Notes under the pieces: generated by a model
Databases searched by the model: none
What the model saw: only the letters and a program-made list of their open reading frames with translations
Told to the model about the DNA's origin: nothing
NCBI RefSeq assembly: GCF_036226665.1
Contig: NZ_CP109007.1
Location: forward strand, 7,812,001 to 7,876,000
Direction: 5' to 3'
From: Streptomyces sp. NBC_00691
Lineage (GTDB): Bacteria > Actinomycetota > Actinomycetes > Streptomycetales > Streptomycetaceae
Length of the DNA stretch: 64,000 bases
Shown here: piece by piece, positions 24,921 to 33,668 of the stretch
Numbering within the stretch: the first letter of the stretch is position 1
How the letters are laid out: the number at the start of each line of letters is the position of its first letter
Made by a program: the position numbers and the translations under genes

Positions 24921-25204
24921 ACGCAGACGCCCGCGTCGCCGGGGCCTGCGCGCTGCTGGCGCCGCAGACCCGCGAGCAGCTGGAGCAGGACGAACAGAAG
25001 ACCTGCCCCGCCGCGCTCGCCTCCCGGGAGTTGCCGACGGCGGCCGGCGTGAAGGGTGTGGAGACGTACGGGCGGCAGGCATTGGTCCGCCTGGCGGGCG
25101 ACACCCTGTTCCTGTCCCAGTTCACCGGCGGCTGGAAGGTAGTGGCCGCCGGCTGCACACCTCGCCCTGATCAGCCCTACGACTGTTCGATCAAGGGAGG
25201 CTGA
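24917..25204 (+). pseudogene. C-terminal relic of a small exported/lipoprotein gene
   Basis: A plus-strand frame of 93 codons without start or signal peptide: VAGACALLAPQTREQLEQ, then TCPAALASRELPTAAGV, VETYGRQALVRLAGDTLFLS, and GGWKVVAAGCTPRPDQPYDC, ending KGG. The four cysteines and the GGWKVVAAGC end resemble the C-terminal part of conserved Streptomyces lipoproteins found just before DUF6766-type genes. Its 5' half is missing, cut at the same point as the neighbouring molybdopterin oxidoreductase relic. Expression from a cryptic start cannot be excluded, but the protein would not be exported. Confidence 0.65.
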
Positions 25205-25207
25205 GGC

Positions 25208-25291
25208 GTGCGGATCCTGTTCGCGACCACCCTGGTGGTCATCCTCGGCGGACTCGGCTACTTCATCACCATCGGAGTGCTCCAGCGATGA
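25208..25291 (+). CDS. 27-residue single-span membrane peptide
   Basis: A very short gene between the lipoprotein relic and DUF6766. GTG at 25208 with GGGAGG twelve bases upstream; the product begins MRILFATTLVVILGGLGYFI and ends VLQR: almost entirely one transmembrane helix with a short positive end. Its stop overlaps the ATG of the next gene (ATGA), so the two are translationally coupled. Function unknown; position suggests a partner of the DUF6766 membrane protein. Confidence 0.6.
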   Translation: MRILFATTLVVILGGLGYFITIGVLQR

Positions 25292-25983
25292 ACGACAGCC
25301 GCGTGCGGCGCAGGGGGTTCTGGCGGGAGAACAGCCTCACCCTCACCTTCGGTATCGCCTTCCTGGTCGTCCTCGTCTGCCAGGCGATCGCCGGACGTGC
25401 CGAGTTCAACGAACAGCTGACGGTCGAAGGGCTCCAGCAGCTCACCTTCGGGGAGTACCTGACGACCTCGGACTTCGCCGTGGACGTCACCGAGAACTGG
25501 CAGTCGGAATTCCTGCAGTTCTTCCTCTACATCTTCGGCACTGTCTACCTCGTCCAACGCGGCTCCCCGGAATCGAAGAAGGTCCACGAAGCGGGCACCG
25601 AGAGCGATCAGGAGCAGCGCGTGGGCGACCACGCGCGACCCGATTCACCGCGCTGGGCAGGGACGAAGGACTGGCGGCAGACCCTCTACGCCCGCTCCCT
25701 GGGCGCCGTCATGGGCAGCCTGTTCATCCTGTCCTGGCTGGCCCAGTCCATCTCCGGCACCGCTGCGTACAACGACCAGCAGCTCCGTCAGCTAGAGGAT
25801 CCCGTCTCCTGGGCCGACTACGTGGTGACGCCCGACTTCTGGAGCCGGACCCTGCAGAACTGGCAGTCCGAACTGCTCGCCGTCGCCGCCATGGTCGTCC
25901 TGTCCATCTACCTCCGCCAGCGCGGCTCCCCGGAGTCCAAGCCGGTCGGCGCCGCCCACACCACGACCGGCATCGAAGGCTGA
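25288..25983 (+). CDS. DUF6766 family membrane protein
   Basis: A 231-residue integral membrane protein with four predicted spans. It is an internal duplication: each half has a hydrophobic helix (TLTFGIAFLVVLVCQAIAG; SLGAVMGSLFILSWLAQSI), an aromatic loop, an NWQSE motif (TENWQSEFLQFF; LQNWQSELLAVA), a second helix, and the same ending YLxQRGSPESK. This matches DUF6766. No enzymatic motif is visible. It overlaps the 27-residue membrane peptide by the ATGA junction. Confidence 0.8.
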   Translation: MNDSRVRRRGFWRENSLTLTFGIAFLVVLVCQAIAGRAEFNEQLTVEGLQQLTFGEYLTTSDFAVDVTENWQSEFLQFFLYIFGTVYLVQRGSPESKKVHEAGTESDQEQRVGDHARPDSPRWAGTKDWRQTLYARSLGAVMGSLFILSWLAQSISGTAAYNDQQLRQLEDPVSWADYVVTPDFWSRTLQNWQSELLAVAAMVVLSIYLRQRGSPESKPVGAAHTTTGIEG

Positions 25984-26138
25984 CCGATCCCGACCAGGGC
26001 GCAGAGCCGCAACCGGCCTGTCCCGAACGCGGAGGGCGCCGGGTGTGCGGGGCTGCTGGTGCAGGGCAGGCGCAGCAATGCAGGGGTACCCCTCGTGTCG
26101 TCCCCCCTTCCGCGCGTCCGTAGGGCTCAATAGGGGGC

Positions 26139-26561
26139 GTGGAAGAGTCACTGGATGGCGCACATCAGGTATCGGACGACGTCGGTGAGGCGACCGTGGC
26201 CGCCCTCGGCGCCCTGTCCAAGGCCTTGGAGACGACGGAGCGAGCCCGCGGACACCTGTACGGATTCCATCAGCTGACGGGCACGGCGGACTTCCAACTG
26301 GACGACGCCGTAAGGCTCTTGAGAGAGGCGGGCCACGAGGAACAGGCCCGCCGGGTGGAGCGGGAGGTCCTGGGGCGGAACGTCATCCCCGGGCACTGGA
26401 CGTTCCAGATCGTGGAGGCGTACAACGACACCTACTACGGTCCCTTCGCCGCCGTCGAGCGGGACATCGTCGCCCAGTTGGCCGACGGCCGTGACCATCT
26501 CCACGAAGCGCGCCTGAAGCAGCGGCGGCGCACCGACGGGCATCCCGACCACACCCCTTGA
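26139..26561 (+). CDS. Conserved hypothetical protein, helical
   Basis: A 140-residue soluble protein starting at GTG 26139. It is predicted largely helical: ATVAALGALSKALETTERAR, GHLYGFHQLTGTADFQLDDA, a charged LREAGHEEQARRVEREVLGR helix, then an aromatic FQIVEAYNDTYYGPF stretch and a basic C-terminus. I know similar proteins as conserved hypotheticals in actinobacteria, without an assigned role. The codon bias is typical. It precedes crtY by about 100 bp on the same strand but does not resemble any known carotenoid gene. Confidence 0.7.
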   Translation: MEESLDGAHQVSDDVGEATVAALGALSKALETTERARGHLYGFHQLTGTADFQLDDAVRLLREAGHEEQARRVEREVLGRNVIPGHWTFQIVEAYNDTYYGPFAAVERDIVAQLADGRDHLHEARLKQRRRTDGHPDHTP

Positions 26562-26665
26562 CCGCTGCGCGGCCGCCCGGGCAACGAGCGCCCGCGGCTC
26601 TGCCGTGGCCGGCCGGTCGACCGGAGAGGGAAGACGAAGAGTCTGCCGACTGAGTGGGAGGTCGG

Positions 26666-27874
26666 GTGTTCTGGGACACAGATGTGACCGTCGTGGGCGC
26701 AGGGGCCGCCGGTCTCTCCCTTGCCGTCGAGCTCGCGAAGCCGCTCGCCGGACGGCCGACGCCGAGAGTGGCCGTGGTCGAGGCTCCGCCGGGTCCGCTG
26801 CGCCCTCCCCCTCGAACCTGGTGTTACTGGGAGGCGGACGACGGGCCGTACGACGCCCTGCTGACAGCGCGATGGGACCAGCTGCGTGTCTACGGCCCGA
26901 ACCACGTGAAGCTCGACCTGCCGCTGGGACGGTTGCGCTACAAGATGCTCAGGTCGGACCGGTTCGAGGCCGCGATGACGAAGCGCCTCGCTGCCTACGG
27001 CGTCGAGGTGCGGCGGATCTCGGTCGACTCCGTGCGAGACGTGGGAGACGCGGTACTGGTCCGTGGCCGTGACGCCTCGGGGGAACTCGCGGCCGTCCGG
27101 TCGGGGCTCGTGTTCGACTCGCGGCCGCTCCGCAGCCCGCCCGCTGCGCGCACCACGCTGCTCCAGCACTTCCTCGGCTGGTTCGTGCACACCGCCCGGC
27201 CCGTGTTCGATCCGGACGCGGCCACGTTGATGGACTTCCGCCTACCCCAGCCGCCCCGCGGGCTCGCCTTCGGCTACGTGCTGCCCCTCAGCCGCCACGA
27301 CGCCCTCGTCGAGTACACGGAGTTCTCCCCGGCCGTGCTGGACGACGCGTCCTACGAGCGTGCCCTGCGCTCCTACCTCGTATCGGTGCTGGGCCTCGGC
27401 CCCTACACCGTGCGGGAGCGAGAGCAAGGAGTGATCCCCATGAGCGACGGCCGCTTCCCGCGGCACGCCGGTCGCCGGATCTTTCCCATCGGAGCTGCGG
27501 GCGGGGCGACCCGGCCCTCCACGGGCTACACCTTCGCCGCCATCCAGCGTCAGAGCCGCGACCTCGCCCAGGCGGTGCGGGCCGGGCGCTCGCCCGCCCG
27601 GGTACGGGCCGTGCACAGCCGTCGGGCCCGCGCGATGGACGCGGTACTGCTGCGCGCGCTGGACACCGGGCGCGTCGACGGAGGGCCGTTCTTCTCCCAC
27701 CTGTTCTCCGCCGTGCCCGCCGAACGGGTCCTGCGCTTCCTCGACGGGGCGACCTCGCCGATGGAGGACCTCGCCATCGGCTTGCGCACACCCGTCATGC
27801 CCATGCTGCGGTCTCTGCTGGAGCTGCCGCTGCTCGCCCGAACCGTCCCGGCCGGACGGCCGGGAACCCCCTGA
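26666..27874 (+). CDS. crtY: Lycopene beta-cyclase CrtY
   Basis: About 402 residues. The N-terminal dinucleotide fold TVVGAGAAGLSLAVELAKPL is followed by the cyclase signature RTWCYWEADDGPYD, KLDLPLGRLRYKML, LQHFLGWFVHT, LMDFRLPQPPRGLAFGYVLP and the FAD-tail region IFPIGAAGGATRPSTGYTFA. It would close both ends of lycopene to give beta-carotene. Start: GTG at 26666 has GGGAGG five bases upstream; the GTG at 26654 has no such site. It is the first gene of the rightward crtY-crtT-crtU operon, with the crtT start ten bases after its stop. Confidence 0.9.
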   Translation: MFWDTDVTVVGAGAAGLSLAVELAKPLAGRPTPRVAVVEAPPGPLRPPPRTWCYWEADDGPYDALLTARWDQLRVYGPNHVKLDLPLGRLRYKMLRSDRFEAAMTKRLAAYGVEVRRISVDSVRDVGDAVLVRGRDASGELAAVRSGLVFDSRPLRSPPAARTTLLQHFLGWFVHTARPVFDPDAATLMDFRLPQPPRGLAFGYVLPLSRHDALVEYTEFSPAVLDDASYERALRSYLVSVLGLGPYTVREREQGVIPMSDGRFPRHAGRRIFPIGAAGGATRPSTGYTFAAIQRQSRDLAQAVRAGRSPARVRAVHSRRARAMDAVLLRALDTGRVDGGPFFSHLFSAVPAERVLRFLDGATSPMEDLAIGLRTPVMPMLRSLLELPLLARTVPAGRPGTP

Positions 27875-27883
27875 GAGGCTGCC

Positions 27884-28594
27884 ATGTCCCTCCTTCGCGA
27901 CGCCGCCCTGTCGGACGCCTTCGACCATGCCGCCGCTCGCTACGACCTGATGGTCGCCGCGAGCCCCGGGTACCACGGGCATCTGCGTCGTTCCGCCCGC
28001 CGTCTTGGTCTGCCCGACATGGGAGTCGACGCCCGCGTTCTCGACCTCGGATGTGGGACCGGCGCCTCGACAGCAGCGCTCCTGTCAGCCGCACCCTCGG
28101 CCGACATCACGGCGGTGGACGCCTCGGCGGGCATGCTGGAGCGAGCCGAGGCCAAGCGGTGGCCGCGTGCGGTCCGCTTCGTCCGGGCCCCTGCGGACCA
28201 TCTCGGCGCGGCCGGTGTCGACGGACCGTTCGACGCCGTCTTCGCCGCCTACCTCTTCCGGAACGTGCCCGATCCCGATCGCACCCTCGCCGCCGTGCGC
28301 GCCGTCATGGCCCCGGGCGCCCGGATCGCCGTACACGAGTACGCGCTCAGCGGCAGGCCCGTGCACCGGGTGCTGTGGTCGGCGGTGTGCCGGGCGGTGA
28401 TCCTGCCGATGGGCCGGGCGGGTGGGGACAGGGAGCTGTACGAACACCTGTGGCGCAGTGTCCTGGGCTTCGACACCGCTGCCGATTTCGCCACCCGGAT
28501 GCGGGCGGCCGGGTTCGAGGACGTGCGGATCCTGCCGATGCCGGGGTGGCAGACCGGGATCACCCACACCTTCGTGGGGCGGGTGGCTGCATGA
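27884..28594 (+). CDS. crtT: SAM-dependent methyltransferase CrtT
   Basis: A 236-residue class I methyltransferase. The SAM-binding motif is VLDLGCGTGASTAALLSAAP, with the acidic loop AVDASAGMLERAEAK and FDAVFAAYLFRNVPDPD after it. RBS GAGAGG stands just before the ATG. It lies between crtY and crtU and overlaps crtU by ATGA. The crtYTU order is that of the isorenieratene clusters of Streptomyces griseus and S. avermitilis. CrtT has been proposed to be a methyltransferase of carotenoid tailoring, but its reaction is not settled. Confidence 0.86.
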   Translation: MSLLRDAALSDAFDHAAARYDLMVAASPGYHGHLRRSARRLGLPDMGVDARVLDLGCGTGASTAALLSAAPSADITAVDASAGMLERAEAKRWPRAVRFVRAPADHLGAAGVDGPFDAVFAAYLFRNVPDPDRTLAAVRAVMAPGARIAVHEYALSGRPVHRVLWSAVCRAVILPMGRAGGDRELYEHLWRSVLGFDTAADFATRMRAAGFEDVRILPMPGWQTGITHTFVGRVAA

Positions 28595-30144
28595 GCGCGA
28601 TCCGCCCGGGCAGAGACCGTCTGGCCCGACGCATCGACGCCCGCGCAGGCCGGGACCGGGTCGCGGGAGAGATCCCACGGGTGGCGGTCGTCGGTGGGGG
28701 CATCGCCGGTCTGTCAGCGGCCACCGTCCTCGCCGAACGCGGAATCCGAGTCTGCCTGTTCGAGCGGGACGCGCAGCTCGGCGGCCGGCTGGCAGGGTGG
28801 CGGACGCGGCTCGCGGACGGCTCCCACGCGACGATGAGCCGAGGCTTCCACGCCTTCTTCCGCCAGTACTACAACCTGCGTGCGCTGCTGCGCCGCACCG
28901 ACCCCGGCCTGCACGGTCTGACGTTCCTGCCCGACTATCCGCTGCGGCATCGCAGCGGCGGCCAGGACAGCTTCGCCCGCGTCCCGCGCACCCCACCGCT
29001 CAGCGCTCTCGGGTTCGTCGCGCAGAGCCCGTCCTTCGGCTGGCGCGACCTGGGGCGCATGGATCCGCGCGCCGCTCTGCCCCTGCTCGACGTCGGGGTT
29101 CCGCAGGTGTACGCGTCGCTGGACGGAGTGAGCGCCGACGACTTCCTCGCGGAGATCCGCTTCCCCGAGGCCGCGCACCATCTGGCGTTCGAGGTGTTCT
29201 CGCGGAGCTTCTTCGCCGATCCGGCGACGCTGTCCGCGGCGGAACTGGTGCTCATGTTCCACATCTACTTCCTCGGTTCGAGCGAGGGGCTGCTCTTCGA
29301 CGTACCGCGAGAGCCGTTCCCACAGGCCCTGTGGGACCCCCTGGCCCGCCGTCTGGACGATCTCGGTGTCGACATCCGCACCGGCACGGCGGTGCGGGAG
29401 GTCGCACCCGTCGGTGACGGCCCGATGGAGGTCGCCACGGAGGCGGGAAGAGAGCGGTACGACGGCGTGGTGCTGGCCCTCGACACCGCCGGGCTGCGGG
29501 AGGTCGTCCTCGCCTCCCCTCGGCTGGTGAACCCGGAATGGAGGAGGCGCGTCGGCGGTCTGAGGACGGCACCGCCGTTCCTGGTGTCACGGCTGTGGCT
29601 GTCGAGACCCGTGGCGTGCGACCGGCCCGGCTTCCTCGGTACCAGTGGCTTCGGGGGCCTCGACAACGTGAGCGTCATGGACCGATGGGAGGGTGAGTCG
29701 CACCGGTGGGCGCTGCGGACCGGCGGCTCCGTCGTGGAACTCCACGGCTACGCCGTCGACCGCGATCAGCGGGGACCGGAGCTGGAGGCCCGGCTGGCGC
29801 GCGGACTGCGCGAGGTGTACCCGGAGACTGCCGGTGCGCAGATCGTCGACTCCCGGCACGAGTGGCGCGAGGACTGCCCCCTGTTCACTGTCGGCGGCTA
29901 CCGGGACCGGCCCGGCGTGCGCACGGGCGACGAACGGGTGGTCGTCGCCGGCGACCTGGTACGTACGGGCCTGCCGGTCGCCCTGATGGAACGGGCGGCG
30001 ACCAGTGGGTTCATGGCCGCGAACGCGCTCCTGGAACGCTGGGGTGTCCGGGGCGAGACCTTGTGGACCGTACCGCTGCGCGGCCGCTCGGCCGCCGGTC
30101 GGGCCCTGGCCGCGCTCGGCCGCCGCCGCACCGGCCGGCCGTGA
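28591..30144 (+). CDS. crtU: Beta-carotene desaturase/methyltransferase CrtU (isorenieratene synthase)
   Basis: A 517-residue FAD enzyme: dinucleotide fold VAVVGGGIAGLSAATVLAER, second glycine-rich QLGGRLAGWRTRLADG, then the CrtU-typical SRGFHAFFRQYYNLRALLRR and LGSSEGLLFDVPREPF, and the FAD-tail RVVVAGDLVRTGLPVALMER. CrtU converts the beta-rings of beta-carotene into aromatic chi-rings, yielding isorenieratene, a membrane photoprotectant. Translation start overlaps the crtT stop. It ends 34 bp from the convergent crtV gene with no obvious hairpin between them. Confidence 0.9.
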   Translation: MSAIRPGRDRLARRIDARAGRDRVAGEIPRVAVVGGGIAGLSAATVLAERGIRVCLFERDAQLGGRLAGWRTRLADGSHATMSRGFHAFFRQYYNLRALLRRTDPGLHGLTFLPDYPLRHRSGGQDSFARVPRTPPLSALGFVAQSPSFGWRDLGRMDPRAALPLLDVGVPQVYASLDGVSADDFLAEIRFPEAAHHLAFEVFSRSFFADPATLSAAELVLMFHIYFLGSSEGLLFDVPREPFPQALWDPLARRLDDLGVDIRTGTAVREVAPVGDGPMEVATEAGRERYDGVVLALDTAGLREVVLASPRLVNPEWRRRVGGLRTAPPFLVSRLWLSRPVACDRPGFLGTSGFGGLDNVSVMDRWEGESHRWALRTGGSVVELHGYAVDRDQRGPELEARLARGLREVYPETAGAQIVDSRHEWREDCPLFTVGGYRDRPGVRTGDERVVVAGDLVRTGLPVALMERAATSGFMAANALLERWGVRGETLWTVPLRGRSAAGRALAALGRRRTGRP

Positions 30145-30178
30145 CACGCGCTCGCGGCGCCGTCCCGTAGCGGCCGGG

Positions 30179-31174
30179 TCAGCCGGGGAAACGCCCGGTG
30201 CTGCGCAGATGCCATCGGCGCTCCGCGTAGGCGAGGTCGTCCCGCCACAGACGGCCCGACGCACGGCGTACCAGGGGGCGCAGCAGAGGCGCGGCGGTGC
30301 GGGCCAGTCGGAAGCCCGTCCGGTGGGAGGTCGCGACGACCGCTTCCGTGACCAGCGTACGGGGGCGGCCGTCGGGGCCGGCTCCCAGGGGAGTGGCGTG
30401 CGTTTCGACGACGGACCCGCGGCCTTCGCCCTCGGTGATGCGCATGACGACACTTCGGGGGCCCGGAGCGGTGAACTCCGCGGTCACCGGAACGACCACG
30501 TTCCGGGCCAGCTTGAAGGAGACGCGCACGGTGAGGACGTCGCTCAGGGCCCCGTCGTCGACGACGGTGAGGTCGACGAAGGAGTAGGGATGCAGCCATG
30601 CGCCGTGCCACGGGTCGAGCCGGTTGGCGACGATGTCCTCGGGCTCGCAGACGCCCGTGCCGGTGTAGACGGCGGTCAGGGAACGGGCGGCCGGCGGCCG
30701 GGGCGGCACGACCGGAACGGGCAGGGGTTCCTCTCCGCCGAGGTGGTCCAGACGGACCCAGACGAGAGCCCCGTCGTCGTGAGCCGGATAGGGATTCCAG
30801 CCCGCGAAGGGGGCACCGTCGAGAGCGAGTCCGTGCCAGGAGCAGACCAGAGTGCCGCCGCAGACCGGAGCCTCGGCCAGCGGGGCGCCCAGGTGCGGAC
30901 AGGCCCCGGGGCCTGCGAGGAGGGCCCCGGAGGCGTCGCGCCAGAGGACGATCTCCGAACCCTCGACCGTGGCCGGGTGGCCGGTGTCCGAACGGACCGC
31001 GGTACTCGGGCCGACGACGTACCAGTTGCCGGCGGGCCGCGCCTCCGCGCGTTTGAGGGCCGCGTCGATGAGCCGGGGCGAGGCGTCCCGCCAGGTCGGA
31101 TTCTGGCGGCCCCAGGCCACCGGGTGACGGCGCAGCCTGACCGGAAGGCCGAGGCGCCGGGAGGGTCGTCTCAT
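30179..31174 (-). CDS. crtV: Rieske 2Fe-2S protein (DUF5914) in the crtV position
   Basis: A 331-residue protein with a Rieske domain in residues about 50-130: GACPHLGAPLAEAPVCG and LVCSWHGLALDG provide the C-x-H and C-x2-H cluster ligands. The remaining 190 residues (DIVANRLDPWHGAWLHPYSF, AYAERRWHLRSTGRFPG) match DUF5914. It is the last gene of crtE-crtI-crtB-crtV, overlapping crtB by ATGA. Published clusters place a fourth gene, crtV, here; the name is used on position. A Rieske oxygenase-like protein could hydroxylate or oxidise the carotenoid, but no mononuclear iron motif is clear, so the function is open. Confidence 0.8.
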   Translation of the reverse strand: MRRPSRRLGLPVRLRRHPVAWGRQNPTWRDASPRLIDAALKRAEARPAGNWYVVGPSTAVRSDTGHPATVEGSEIVLWRDASGALLAGPGACPHLGAPLAEAPVCGGTLVCSWHGLALDGAPFAGWNPYPAHDDGALVWVRLDHLGGEEPLPVPVVPPRPPAARSLTAVYTGTGVCEPEDIVANRLDPWHGAWLHPYSFVDLTVVDDGALSDVLTVRVSFKLARNVVVPVTAEFTAPGPRSVVMRITEGEGRGSVVETHATPLGAGPDGRPRTLVTEAVVATSHRTGFRLARTAAPLLRPLVRRASGRLWRDDLAYAERRWHLRSTGRFPG

Positions 31175-32130
31175 CGGGGGAGCCCTTCCACGGGGGTGGG
31201 TGCGGTCAGGCGGGCGGCCGTGATCCTGGCGAAACCGGCCGCCGCGACACCGGCCCGCCGGGGGAGGGACACGGAGGACCGGCGGTGGACGCTGGCGTAC
31301 CCGTCACGCGCCACGGCGTCCAGGATCTCCCGGTAGAGGACGAAGGCCGTGCGCACGCACGGCCGGGACACCGGTTCCAGCATGCCCAGACCCGGCCTCG
31401 CCGCCGCGTAGAAGCGCCTGGTGAGAGCGGCTGCGGAACGCAGCGCACGCGTGATGCGGGGGTCGCGGCGGCCGGTCCGTCTGCTCCAGCACAACAGCTC
31501 GCGGTCGACGCCCTGGGCGGCCAGGAGGTCGGCGGGGAGGTAGACGCGGCCGCGGTCGAGGTCCTCGCCGACGTCACGGATGAAGTTGGTGAGCTGGAAC
31601 GCCTCGCCGAGCGCGGCGGCATGCGGAGCCGCTTCGTCCCAGCACGTGGTGTGGCCCAGTACGGGAAGCATCTGCAGTCCGATGACCGCTGCCGAACCGT
31701 GCATGTATCGGCGCAGGTCGTCCAGGGTGTCGTAGCCGGTGACCGTGAGGTCGCTGCGCATGGAGGCGAGGAAGTCGTCGAAGTGGCCGTGAGGGATGTT
31801 GTACCGGCGGGCGGTGTGCGCCACGGCGACGACCACGGGGTGGTGGCCGGAGCCCCCCTCCATCGCCGTGCGCAGGTCGCGCGAGAAGATCCGCAGACGT
31901 CGGGCACGCTCGTCGGGCGTGGACACGCCGGTCAGGTCGTCGACGATGTCGTCGGCGTGCCGGGCGAAGCCGTAGAGGGCGTGCACGGCGGGACGCCGGG
32001 AGACGGGCAGGAGCCGGGTGGCGAGGAAGTACGTCCTGCCGTGGCGGGCGTTGAGGCGCCGGCAGTGATCGAAGGCGGCGCGGAGGGCGTGGTCGGTGAT
32101 ACCAGCGGCGTCGAGTTCGCGTCGTGTCAT
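31171..32130 (-). CDS. crtB: Phytoene/squalene synthase family protein CrtB
   Basis: A 319-residue prenyl transferase that condenses two GGPP to phytoene. Both Asp-rich motifs are visible: YGFARHADDIVDDLTGV and FIRDVGEDLDRGRVYLP, plus the family run GEAFQLTNFIRDVGED. The start at 32130 overlaps the crtI stop (ATGA); the frame stays open some 196 codons upstream but only as a shadow of crtI. Full length for bacterial CrtB. Confidence 0.92.
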   Translation of the reverse strand: MTRRELDAAGITDHALRAAFDHCRRLNARHGRTYFLATRLLPVSRRPAVHALYGFARHADDIVDDLTGVSTPDERARRLRIFSRDLRTAMEGGSGHHPVVVAVAHTARRYNIPHGHFDDFLASMRSDLTVTGYDTLDDLRRYMHGSAAVIGLQMLPVLGHTTCWDEAAPHAAALGEAFQLTNFIRDVGEDLDRGRVYLPADLLAAQGVDRELLCWSRRTGRRDPRITRALRSAAALTRRFYAAARPGLGMLEPVSRPCVRTAFVLYREILDAVARDGYASVHRRSSVSLPRRAGVAAAGFARITAARLTAPTPVEGLPR

Positions 32131-33668
32131 AGGGGATCGCCTTCCAGCGCTGCGGAGGGAGGGGGCGCGCCGCGCCGTCGGCGGACTCCGGGCAGCCCGG
32201 TGATGCGGGCCGCGGCCAGGCGTCCGGAGATCAGGACGGTGGGGACGCCCACGCCCGGGGTGGTGCCGCAGCCCGCGAGGACGACGTTGGCCGCACCTCG
32301 TACGAGGTTGCGCGGGCGGAACGGTCCGGTCTGCGGCATCGTGTGCGCCACCGAGAACGGGGTCCCGGCGCCGTGACCGCCGGCCGCCCAGTCGGCCGGG
32401 GTGACGAGGACCTCGGTGCCGATGGCGTCCGCGAAGCCGGTGAGGCCGCGGTGCTCCAGTTCCCGCAACAGGCTGTCGCGGTAGCGAGGGCCGAGCGACT
32501 TCCAGGCGACGGCGGAGGGGCCGATGTCCGTGTTGGGGCACGGCGCCAGCACATAGTGGATGTGCCCACCGGCCGGGGCGAGGCTCGGATCGGTGGCGGT
32601 GGGCCGGGTGATCAGCAGCGAAGGATCGCTCATCAGGGAGCCGGTGCGGGTGAGTTCGCGGAAGGTCTGCTTCCAGGCGGCACCGAAGGAGATCGTGTGG
32701 TGGGCGAGCTCCGGCCACGTACGGTCGGTGCCGGCGTGCAGGACGACGGCCGACGGGGAATGCCGCAGGGCGAGCGGGCGACGCGGACGCCTGCCGAGGA
32801 GCCGGTAGGCCTGCGGCAGGTCCGGGGTCAGCACGACCGCGTCACAGGGGATGCGCTCCCTGTCGGTGACGACCGCAGTGATCCGTTCCCCCGTACGTTC
32901 GAGACGCAGGACACTCTGCCCGTACAGGAGGCGGGCGCCCGCGTCGGCGGCAGCCGCGGACAGGGCCGTCGGGACGGCGTGCATGCCGCCTTCGGGGAAG
33001 TACACCCCGGCGACGGTGTCCATGTAGGCGATCACGGCGTACGCGGCGAGAGCGCGGGCCGGAGGCACACCCGCGTAGAGGGACTGGAAGGTGAAGACCC
33101 GCTGGAGCCGCTCGTCCGTGATGAACCGGGCCACTCTCGGCTGCAGGCGACCGAAGCCTCCCAGCGCCGCCAGTCGGGCCAGATCCGGGTTCAGGAGCGA
33201 GAAGGGAGAGTCGAAGTTGGCCTCGATGAAACGCCCCGTCTGCGCCTGGTAGAGGTCGCCCAGCCAGCGGCGCAGCCGCTGGTACCCGAGCACCTCCCGG
33301 CCTCCGGCGAACCGCTCGATCTCCTCCTCCATGGCCTGGGCGCAGGTATGGACGTCGAGTTGGCTGCCGTCCGCGAAACGCGCGCGGTAGGCGGGGTGCA
33401 GAGGGCGCAGCGACAGCCGGTCGCACATGGTCCGGCCGACCGCGGCGAAGCACTCCTCCAGAAGGTGCGGCATCGTCAGAACGGTGGGACCCGTGTCGAA
33501 TCGATGGCCGTCGCGCTCGACGCGTCCGGCCCGGCCGCCGGGAAGCGCCTCGCGTTCGACGAGGGTCACCCGCCGTCCCGCACCCAGCAGGTGCAGGGTG
33601 GCCGACAGGCCGGCCAGTCCCGCGCCGACGACCACCACGTGGTCGGTACGTCCGTCGACGGTTCTCAT
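32127..33668 (-). CDS. crtI: Phytoene desaturase CrtI
   Basis: A 513-residue FAD desaturase: VVVVGAGLAGLSATLHLLGA with GGRAGRVERDGHRFDTGPTV at the N-terminus, YFPEGGMHAVPTALSAAAAD in the middle, and the bacterial-type desaturase signature near the C-terminus (NVVLAGCGTTPGVGVPTVLI SGRLAA, split here to keep it short). It converts phytoene to lycopene. Overlaps both crtE and crtB by ATGA junctions, so stoichiometric translation is expected. Confidence 0.92.
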   Translation of the reverse strand: MRTVDGRTDHVVVVGAGLAGLSATLHLLGAGRRVTLVEREALPGGRAGRVERDGHRFDTGPTVLTMPHLLEECFAAVGRTMCDRLSLRPLHPAYRARFADGSQLDVHTCAQAMEEEIERFAGGREVLGYQRLRRWLGDLYQAQTGRFIEANFDSPFSLLNPDLARLAALGGFGRLQPRVARFITDERLQRVFTFQSLYAGVPPARALAAYAVIAYMDTVAGVYFPEGGMHAVPTALSAAAADAGARLLYGQSVLRLERTGERITAVVTDRERIPCDAVVLTPDLPQAYRLLGRRPRRPLALRHSPSAVVLHAGTDRTWPELAHHTISFGAAWKQTFRELTRTGSLMSDPSLLITRPTATDPSLAPAGGHIHYVLAPCPNTDIGPSAVAWKSLGPRYRDSLLRELEHRGLTGFADAIGTEVLVTPADWAAGGHGAGTPFSVAHTMPQTGPFRPRNLVRGAANVVLAGCGTTPGVGVPTVLISGRLAAARITGLPGVRRRRGAPPPSAALEGDPL

